Of a DNA stretch of 8,961 bases, positions 1 to 5,104 are shown piece after piece. The notes below the pieces were generated by a model, which saw only the letters and a list, made by a program, of their open reading frames with translations, had not been told where the DNA came from and searched no databases. Within the stretch, counting starts at the first letter, position 1. Each line of letters opens with the position of its first letter. The stretch lies in the NCBI GenBank assembly GCA_947631715.1, contig CANRMK010000083.1:1-8961 (forward strand), given 5' to 3'. The DNA is from an uncultured Acetatifactor sp. (lineage in GTDB: Bacteria > Bacillota > Clostridia > Lachnospirales > Lachnospiraceae). The position numbers and the translations under genes were made by a program.

Positions 1-62
1 GAGAGGTATTATACCTGATCCGGCAGGCGATCCTGCAGCACGAAAAAGAACAGGGAAAATAA
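1..62 (+). CDS. C-terminal end of an unidentified protein, cut by the window edge
   Basis: Reading frame 3 is open from the window edge to a TAA at 60-62 and encodes 19 residues ending in a charged helix-like tail (EVLYLIRQAILQHEKEQGK). The composition looks like a genuine soluble C-terminus rather than an out-of-frame shadow, and the stop lies 12 bp from the converging stop of the minus-strand GTPase-nuclease gene, a normal tail-to-tail arrangement. The fragment is too short to assign a family. The alternative is chance open frame over 60 bases, which cannot be excluded without the sequence to the left. No terminator hairpin is visible between the two converging stops. Confidence 0.45.
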   Translation, partial: EVLYLIRQAILQHEKEQGK

Positions 63-74
63 GTACTTTTCTTT

Positions 75-2861
75 TTACTGCAAAGGCGGCAAGGGCGGCA
101 GCGGCAGCGGGCTCACCGCCTTAGACTCTGGCCTGCAGGCTTCTTCCAGCTGCTTTCCTGCCTCCTCCACCAGCTCATGAAAGCCTGCTGCCGACAGCCT
201 GGAAGCGCCCTCGCCCCAGATGATCATCTGCTCCAAAGCGTCCGAGGTGGCCACAGTGACCCGGTATTTACGGCCGATTTTGTGCACCGTTTTCTCGATA
301 TACTGATCCGCGGTCTCCGCCTCTTTCGTGTACACCACATAAATATTGTGGTACTGCATCACGGAACCGGGATTCCCCTTTACCTTATAGGCATCGTACA
401 CCAGGATCAGCGTACAGCCCGCATATCCCTGATAATTACAGCAGATATCCATAAGACGGTCCCTGGCGCTGTCAATATTGACCTTTGCAAGGCTCCGCAG
501 CTCCTCCCAGGCGAAGATCATATTGTACCCGTCTACCAGAAGATACTCCTCCCTTTTGGAACGATCCGCCCCCGAAGCCGCCCCTTTGTCCCTGCCTTTT
601 CCGGAAGCGGCGCCGCCCGGCCTGTCTGCGGATTCCCGGTTCTCCCCCAAGGCCCGCTCCTCTCCCTTGTCCGGCGCTTTCACCGTGATCTCCCCGCCCC
701 TGTTGTGATACCGGTACGGCTCATAGTCCCGGGCGCTTTTTTTGTACGTGCGCTGAAAGATATCCTCGATCTCCTCCTGGGTGATATAGTCCGATCTGCC
801 GCCGGCCCGGCCTGCTGCGGATTCTGCGCTTCTCCATCCCATGCCGATGCCGTCCGCTGCCGTTCCCTCTTTCGGATCTCCTCCGCCGTCCTGGCCGGGC
901 CTCCAGCCGCTGTCCACATGGGCGTACTCCGGCACCTGATTCCAGCTCACCAGAAATCCCGCCCCGTGGGCGCAGAATACGGAGGAGGCAGGATTTTCCG
1001 TATCCGCCTCCGGATCATAGCCTATGGCGTTTATCACTGCCTCCGGATCATGGCAGGGCTCATAGCCTTTCAGAGTGCAGGAAAGCCGGCCCTCACCCCT
1101 GGTATAGGCGTTTACCTCCCGCTGATAGGAGACGGATTCCGACACGGGCACCGTTCCCGTCAGCACGGCGCGCTCCCCCTGCGTCACAGGAGAGTCGAAG
1201 CTTCCGTGCATTCTTGTGATATCCGACATGGCGCGGCCCAGATGCTCCGCGGGAAGCTCCAGAACAAAGGCAAACACCGGCTCCAGCAGCACGCTCCTGC
1301 TCTGCATCAGCCCCTGGCGCAGGGCCCGGCAGGCCGCCTGCCTGAAATCTCCGCCCTCTGTGTGCTTTAAATGCGCCCGCCCGGATAACAGAGTGATCTT
1401 CATATCCGTGATGGGAGAGCCCGTCAGCACGCCGGGGTGGGTCCTCTCCTCCAGACTGGCCAACACCTGGCGCTGCCAGCTGCGGTCCAGCACGTCCTCG
1501 CTGCACTCAGAGGCGAACTGCAGCCCGCTGCCCAGCTCTCCCGGCTCCAGGAGCAGATGCACCTCCGCATAATGGCGCAGGGGTTCAAAGTGTCCGATCC
1601 CCTCCACAGGGGCGGCAATGGTCTCCCGGTAGACGATGCTCCCGTCCCCGAATTCCGCCTCCAGTCCAAAGCGCTCCCGGATCAGACGCTTTAATATCTC
1701 CATCTGCACCTCGCCCATGACCTGCACATGGATCTCCCTGGCCGCCTCTTTCCACACCAGATGGAGCTGAGGATCCTCCTCGGCCAGCTGGCGGAGCTGC
1801 CCAAGGGCTTTTGGAATGTCGCTGCCGTCCGGCAGGATCAGCCGGTATGTGAGCACAGGCGCAAGGACAGGCTGCTCGCTGTCCCGCTCTCTTCCCAGGC
1901 CCTGCCCCGCATAGGTCCTGTCCAGTCCCGTCACCGCGCACACGTCCCCGGCTTCCACAGCTTCCGCCGTTTTGTACTGGGCTCCGTCATAAATCCTCAG
2001 CTGATCCGCCTTTTCCTCCCAGACCTGATCGGGCGAGGCGGCGCTTTCCCTGTTGCCCAGAGGCATCTTGACCCGAAGCGTCCCGCCGGTCACTTTCAGG
2101 TGGGTCAGCCTGTTTCCCAGAGAGTCTCTGGAAATCTTGTAGACTCTTGCCCCGAACTGCTCCGGATACTCGGGCGGAACCGCGAACCGGCGCAGCCCGT
2201 CCAGCAGCTCTTTTACTCCGTCTCCATGCAGAGCGGAGCCGAAATAACAGGGAAAGACCAGCCTGCTTTTCACAGCCTCCGCCACGGAGGAATCCCTCAT
2301 TTCCCCTGTGTCCAGATATTCCTCCAGAAGCGCCTCGCTGCACAGGGAAAGCTCCTCCTTGAACTGCTCCGTGGGCTCCGCTTCCCCGTGAAAATCCAGG
2401 ATCCCCTGACTGAGCTTTTCCCTAAGCTCCTTAAGGATCCGGTCCCGGTCCGTATCAGGCTGATCCATCTTATTCACAAAGAGGAACACCGGGATCCCGT
2501 ACTGCTGCGCCAGGTTCCACAAAGTCCTGGTATGCCCCTGGACGCCGTCCGATCCGCTTATCACCAGGATACAATAGTCCAGTACCTGCAGCGTGCGCTC
2601 CATCTCCGCGCTGAAATCCACATGTCCCGGAGTGTCGAGCAGCGTGATCCTCAAGCCTTTCCATGTGATACACGCCTGCTTGGAAAAGATAGTGATCCCC
2701 CGCTCCCGCTCCAGGGAAAAATGATCCAGAAAGGCGTCCCCGTGGTCTACCCGCCCCGCCTTCCGCAGCGCGCCCCCCGTATACAGGACCGCCTCCGACA
2801 GCGTCGTCTTACCCGCGTCCACATGAGCCAAAATACCGATAATCAGCCGATCACCGCCCAT
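75..2861 (-). CDS. EF-G/Tet(M)-like ribosomal-protection GTPase fused to a C-terminal Rae1/YacP-type NYN nuclease
   Basis: This 928-residue cytoplasmic protein begins with a complete translational GTPase G domain: P-loop AHVDAGKTT at 12-20, switch I RERGITI at 52-58, DTPGH at 76-80 with the catalytic histidine, NKMD at 130-133 and SAL near 209. EF-G-like domains II-V follow to about residue 650; order and length match Tet(M)/Tet(O), which are about 640 residues. A Gly/Ala/Arg-rich linker (654-690), a conserved-looking helix (691-706) and a second charged linker (728-770) lead to a NYN/PIN-like domain (772-905). That domain has the YacP/Rae1 hallmarks DGYN (D777), YDA (D823), TADQYIEK (D852) and ATSD..EQ (D874), so the acidic active site appears intact. 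The C-terminus is a short Pro/Leu tract. The ATG at 2861 follows the purine-rich GGAAAGGAA. The family context predicts GTP-dependent binding in the ribosomal A site and RNA cleavage there. Whether it confers tetracycline resistance cannot be told from sequence. Confidence 0.93.
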   Translation of the reverse strand: MGGDRLIIGILAHVDAGKTTLSEAVLYTGGALRKAGRVDHGDAFLDHFSLERERGITIFSKQACITWKGLRITLLDTPGHVDFSAEMERTLQVLDYCILVISGSDGVQGHTRTLWNLAQQYGIPVFLFVNKMDQPDTDRDRILKELREKLSQGILDFHGEAEPTEQFKEELSLCSEALLEEYLDTGEMRDSSVAEAVKSRLVFPCYFGSALHGDGVKELLDGLRRFAVPPEYPEQFGARVYKISRDSLGNRLTHLKVTGGTLRVKMPLGNRESAASPDQVWEEKADQLRIYDGAQYKTAEAVEAGDVCAVTGLDRTYAGQGLGRERDSEQPVLAPVLTYRLILPDGSDIPKALGQLRQLAEEDPQLHLVWKEAAREIHVQVMGEVQMEILKRLIRERFGLEAEFGDGSIVYRETIAAPVEGIGHFEPLRHYAEVHLLLEPGELGSGLQFASECSEDVLDRSWQRQVLASLEERTHPGVLTGSPITDMKITLLSGRAHLKHTEGGDFRQAACRALRQGLMQSRSVLLEPVFAFVLELPAEHLGRAMSDITRMHGSFDSPVTQGERAVLTGTVPVSESVSYQREVNAYTRGEGRLSCTLKGYEPCHDPEAVINAIGYDPEADTENPASSVFCAHGAGFLVSWNQVPEYAHVDSGWRPGQDGGGDPKEGTAADGIGMGWRSAESAAGRAGGRSDYITQEEIEDIFQRTYKKSARDYEPYRYHNRGGEITVKAPDKGEERALGENRESADRPGGAASGKGRDKGAASGADRSKREEYLLVDGYNMIFAWEELRSLAKVNIDSARDRLMDICCNYQGYAGCTLILVYDAYKVKGNPGSVMQYHNIYVVYTKEAETADQYIEKTVHKIGRKYRVTVATSDALEQMIIWGEGASRLSAAGFHELVEEAGKQLEEACRPESKAVSPLPLPPLPPLQ

Positions 2862-2904
2862 ATTTCAAACATTCCTTTCCTGACAAATGCAAAAAAGCAC
2901 GGCC

Positions 2905-3131
2905 AAAAATAGTAACAGTTCAGCCTTTCCCCTGCAAGTCACGCCCGGTACTGTCGATGTTCTCCCGGCAGACGCGCTTCCGCTCGGCTCCGCACGTAAC
3001 GGTCCAAGGCATGTAAGACATGCCTGCTCGAGAGTACCTCGCCAAGTGCCGACGTGCTCCAACGGTCTGCCGGGAGAACATCGGCAGTACCGGGCTGAAT
3101 ATGACGGATGGGCTGAACTGTTACTAAAAAT
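2905..3131. repeat. MITE-like palindromic element with 15-bp terminal inverted repeats and flanking AAAAAT repeats
   Basis: The 15 bases at 2911-2925 (AGTAACAGTTCAGCC) are a perfect reverse complement of 3111-3125. AAAAAT directly abuts both outer ends (2905-2910 and 3126-3131) in the same orientation, as a target-site duplication would. Inside, 2943-2973 and 3065-3095 form a second inverted repeat, 31 bp with one difference, which would be a G-U pair in plus-strand RNA. The apical part carries a perfect 8-bp hairpin (3007-3014 with 3018-3025) and a 6-bp pairing (2992-2997 with 3052-3057). No convincing protein is encoded, so it is a non-autonomous element or a structured RNA. The copy number in the genome cannot be seen from one window. 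Confidence 0.8.
2909..2937 (-). promoter_or_regulatory. Possible promoter for the GTPase-nuclease gene
   Basis: On the minus strand a TTGCAG (2932-2937) and TACTAT (2909-2914) are separated by exactly 17 bp, which would place the transcript start about 40 bases before the ATG at 2861. The -35 matches consensus at only three of six positions and the -10 at four of six, so this is weak. It spans the left boundary of the inverted-repeat element, so if real the element supplies most of the promoter. No better minus-strand promoter was seen between 2862 and 3150. Confidence 0.25.
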
Positions 3132-3153
3132 ACATGCGCCGGCAAATCTCCGC

Positions 3154-3182
3154 TTGACATACCGCCTTTTCTGTCCTATAGT
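3154..3182 (+). promoter_or_regulatory. Sigma-A-type promoter of the thiT leader
   Basis: A perfect -35 TTGACA (3154-3159) and a -10 TATAGT (3177-3182, five of six matches) are separated by the optimal 17 bp. The predicted start is near 3189, about 80 bases before the riboswitch. The promoter lies 29 bp from the right end of the inverted-repeat element, so the element does not interrupt it. Confidence 0.88.
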
Positions 3183-3270
3183 AACCATGACAATCAAATA
3201 CATACCGCACAGCGCAGGCGCGCCCCATCAGGGTACATGACTTTTTGCAGGCGTTCGGCGCTTTTGCGGA
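3183..3270 (+). other. 5' untranslated leader between the thiT promoter and the riboswitch
   Basis: About 80 bases of predicted leader RNA precede the aptamer. I see no ribosome binding site here and no clear hairpin. An ATG at 3187 opens a 17-codon frame ending at 3240, but it would fall at or before the transcript start and has no Shine-Dalgarno sequence, so I do not call a leader peptide. Confidence 0.4.
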
Positions 3271-3374
3271 GACCAACTTGCTAGGGGGGCACATCGCTGA
3301 GACTGAAGCCGCAGATGCGCGCTTCTGACCCTCACTACTTGAACCGGGCAATACCGGCGTAAGGAAGCACGGTC
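3271..3374 (+). ncRNA. TPP (thiamine pyrophosphate) riboswitch aptamer, THI element
   Basis: The conserved THI-box segments occur in order: CTAGGGG at 3281-3287, CTGAGA at 3297-3302, GACCCT at 3327-3332, TTGAACC at 3339-3345, then the ATACCGGCGTAAGGAA block at 3351-3366. A closing stem can form between GACC (3271-3274) and GGTC (3371-3374), extended by GCT/AGC. The P3 arm is visible as GAAGC...GCTTC with an inner CGC/GCG pairing (about 3305-3325), and the last arm as CCGG/CCGG (3344-3347 with 3354-3357). TPP binding stabilises this fold and represses the downstream gene, here the thiamine transporter ThiT, which matches the known regulon. Confidence 0.95.
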
Positions 3375-3390
3375 GCAGCTTGAACGGGCT

Positions 3391-3445
3391 GATCCGGCGC
3401 TGCCGCAGGGCAGCGGATCTCCGGCTTTTGTCCGCGCAGGCGGAC
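3391..3445 (+). promoter_or_regulatory. Tandem hairpins of the riboswitch expression platform
   Basis: Two GC-rich hairpins follow the aptamer: CGCTGCC/GGCAGCG (3398-3404 with 3409-3415), extendable by flanking GATC/GATC, and GTCCGC/GCGGAC (3430-3435 with 3440-3445). Both have a GCAG tetraloop. The first could be displaced by a competing pairing of GCAGC (3375-3379) with GCTGC (3399-3403). Neither has a U-run, so they are probably parts of the switching platform rather than terminators. The switching partner is inferred. Confidence 0.5.
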
Positions 3446-3454
3446 ACGATGGGT

Positions 3455-3483
3455 TCCTCCTTAAAAGAAAAGGAGGATTTTTT
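3455..3483 (+). terminator. Terminator-like hairpin that sequesters the thiT ribosome binding site
   Basis: TCCTCCTT (3455-3462) pairs perfectly with AAGGAGGA (3470-3477) around a 7-base A-rich loop, followed by six T residues (3478-3483) and then the thiT ATG. The 3' arm contains the full AGGAGG Shine-Dalgarno, seven bases from the start codon. The structure could act as an intrinsic terminator ending just before the gene, as a translational block, or as both. An 8-bp, AT-containing stem is modest for termination, so translational masking is at least as likely. Confidence 0.65.
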
Positions 3484-4173
3484 ATGCTTTACAATGCAGT
3501 CGTAAACGACGGGGAGACCACTTATATCCCCACAACACTGGGCAATGTCCTGCTGGCGGCAGTGGTCATAGCCCTTTTGGCCGCCGCCCTGTATTTTGCC
3601 AGGAAAAAGGCCCTCTCCGGCCCCAGGCTTTCCGGGAAGCTCACCGTGAAACAGCTGGCCTTCTGCGCCATGTCCCTGGCCCTGGGCACAGTGCTCTCCA
3701 ACTTAAAGCTGTTCGAGATGCCCTGGGGCGGCTCAGTCACGCTGCTGTCCATGCTGGTGATCTGTCTGCCCGGATATTGGTTCGGGCCGGCTGCCGGCAT
3801 TCTGACCGGGGTGGCATACGGTTTTCTGCAGCTTCTGATCGATCCCTATGTGCTCTACCCCCTGCAGCTTCTCGTGGACTATCCCCTTGCGTTCGGGGCC
3901 CTGGGACTTTCCGGACTGTTCTGCGATGCAAAGTTCGGACTGCTCAAGGGGTATATCGCAGGCGTCCTGGGAAGATATGTGTTCGCCGTGATTTCAGGCT
4001 GGATCTTTTTCGGAGAGTACGCCTGGGAGGGCTGGAATCCCCTGCCCTACTCCCTTGCCTACAACGGCGCATACCTCTTTGCAGAAGCCGCTATTACCCT
4101 GGCAGTCCTGGCCGTTCCTCCCGTGCGGAAAGCTTTCGGGAGATTAAAGCAGCTGGCCCTGGAAGCAAAATAA
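3484..4173 (+). CDS. thiT: Thiamine-specific S component of an ECF transporter (ThiT/YuaJ family)
   Basis: This 229-residue integral membrane protein binds thiamine outside the cell and, with the shared EcfA/EcfA'/EcfT energising module encoded elsewhere, imports it. ThiT-family signatures include the MPWGGSVTLLSM segment (79-90), the LVDYPLAFGALGLSGLF region (130-146), GRYVFAVISGWIFF (163-176) and the WNPLPYSLAYNG segment (184-195), whose Tyr189 and Asn194 fit known thiamine-contact positions. It carries an extra hydrophobic N-terminal segment (about 20-38) before the usual six-helix core. By spacing, the position normally His in the RYxxHxxSG motif is Ala168. The ATG at 3484 is fixed by an AGGAGG seven bases upstream. 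The gene stands alone behind a TPP riboswitch, which independently supports thiamine as substrate. It converges with the minus-strand operon, with 28 bp between stops. Confidence 0.93.
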   Translation: MLYNAVVNDGETTYIPTTLGNVLLAAVVIALLAAALYFARKKALSGPRLSGKLTVKQLAFCAMSLALGTVLSNLKLFEMPWGGSVTLLSMLVICLPGYWFGPAAGILTGVAYGFLQLLIDPYVLYPLQLLVDYPLAFGALGLSGLFCDAKFGLLKGYIAGVLGRYVFAVISGWIFFGEYAWEGWNPLPYSLAYNGAYLFAEAAITLAVLAVPPVRKAFGRLKQLALEAK

Positions 4174-4201
4174 GGCCGCCGCAAAAAGCTCTGCACAGAA
4201 T

Positions 4202-5104
4202 TTACACAGAAGCCGGGAGCCTGCCCGCCCGCTCAAGGAACGACAGGCTTTCCCGGATCTTCTCAAGTCCGTTCATTTCCAAGAGCGCACTGGACTTGTC
4301 CAGGCCGTACTCATCCAGCAGCGAAAAGATCTCATCCCAGTCAACGGCCCCCCTGCCCAGCGCCAGATGATCGTCCGTTTTCATTCCGGTATCGTTCAGA
4401 TGCAGATGGCGGATACTGGGCGCCAGCAGCCTAAGCCACTCCGCCGCATCTCCGCCGGCCAGCAGCAGATGTGATACGTCGAGGCAGATGCCGAAGCGTT
4501 CTTTCGTCTTCAGACGCTCCGCCAGCCGGGCCAGCATCACCGGGGACTCGTCCAGCATATTTTCACAGTAAATCTCTATATGGCCGTCCTGCTCCAGCAG
4601 CCGATTTACAGTCTCCTCCATGGAATCCAGCCAGTGCTCACAGTAGCCTGCGCCGCTCATGAACCTGGGGACCAGGCCGGTGTGGAAGATCACGGCCCTG
4701 CAGCCCAGTCTGCCCGCAATCTCTACCGACTGCTGCATTCGGTACAGGCTGTGCCTCCGAATGCCCGCATCTAAGCTGAAAGGGGCCAGATCGTAAAATG
4801 CGCCGTGCATGGTATCGACCCCCGCCGGCCTCTCCAGCCCTTTCCATGCGCTTATGCGGCGGTTCAGGGCCTGGCTGTCGTCCAAAAGCTCCGTCCGGAA
4901 AAAGTCGTTGTATTCAAACCCCATACCGTACCGCCCGGCCAGCTCCAGATACGCTTCCGGTTCTTCTATGTCGGGAATCATCTCTATCATCACAACCTCA
5001 CAATCCTGTTCTCCAAATAGGGGCGCCGGCTCCCCTTTAAAAAAGCCGCCAAAGGCATTACGGATCTTCCGGATCCATTTCCGAAGCCGTATCCTCCTGG
5101 CCAT
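4202..5104 (-). CDS. Sugar-phosphate isomerase/epimerase-like TIM-barrel protein (AP endonuclease 2 family)
   Basis: The protein (300 residues from this start) has the pattern of the xylose-isomerase-like/AP-endonuclease-2 TIM barrel, whose members bind divalent metal and act as sugar isomerases, epimerases or DNA-repair endonucleases. Likely metal or substrate residues are in MHGAF (H100), FHTG (H141), CENM (E181), LDVSH (D209, H212), RHLHLND (H233, H235, D238), TDDH (D245, H246) and the terminal LLEMNG (E276). The substrate cannot be assigned. The start at 5104 has GGTGGAG at 5112-5118, seven bases upstream, and lies 47 bp inside the HD-GYP gene, which suggests translational coupling. It adds a basic tail (MARRIRLRKWIRKIRNAF). 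An ATG at 4988-4990 (Met39), preceded by GAGG five bases away, gives a more typical barrel of about 262 residues and may be the true start. It is the last gene of the minus-strand operon; no clear terminator follows. Confidence 0.85.
   Translation of the reverse strand: MARRIRLRKWIRKIRNAFGGFFKGEPAPLFGEQDCEVVMIEMIPDIEEPEAYLELAGRYGMGFEYNDFFRTELLDDSQALNRRISAWKGLERPAGVDTMHGAFYDLAPFSLDAGIRRHSLYRMQQSVEIAGRLGCRAVIFHTGLVPRFMSGAGYCEHWLDSMEETVNRLLEQDGHIEIYCENMLDESPVMLARLAERLKTKERFGICLDVSHLLLAGGDAAEWLRLLAPSIRHLHLNDTGMKTDDHLALGRGAVDWDEIFSLLDEYGLDKSSALLEMNGLEKIRESLSFLERAGRLPASV

Noticed and set aside
177..1370. Long plus-strand open frame (397 codons) inside the GTPase-nuclease gene
   Set aside because: It is antisense to a gene with clear GTPase motifs, has no family resemblance and has a Cys/Arg/His-rich shadow composition. 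GC-rich coding DNA often leaves such frames open.
75..2861. Calling the GTPase gene a proven tetracycline resistance gene such as tet(M) or tet(W)
   Set aside because: The domain order matches, but the protein is about 290 residues longer because of the nuclease fusion, and resistance cannot be inferred from the family alone.
1728..2912. Second long plus-strand open frame (394 codons) antisense to the GTPase domain
   Set aside because: It is antisense to the conserved G motifs, and no ribosome binding site or recognisable domain is seen.
2865..3240. Overlapping frames on both strands across the inverted-repeat element
   Set aside because: They give similar peptides on both strands only because the DNA is palindromic. 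There is no ribosome binding site and no protein family.
3187..3240. Seventeen-codon leader peptide before the riboswitch
   Set aside because: Its ATG falls at or before the predicted transcript start and has no Shine-Dalgarno sequence; TPP riboswitches do not need one.
4174..4201. Terminator between the converging thiT and TIM-barrel genes
   Set aside because: Only 28 bp separate the stops, and I found no GC-rich hairpin with a T-run on either strand.
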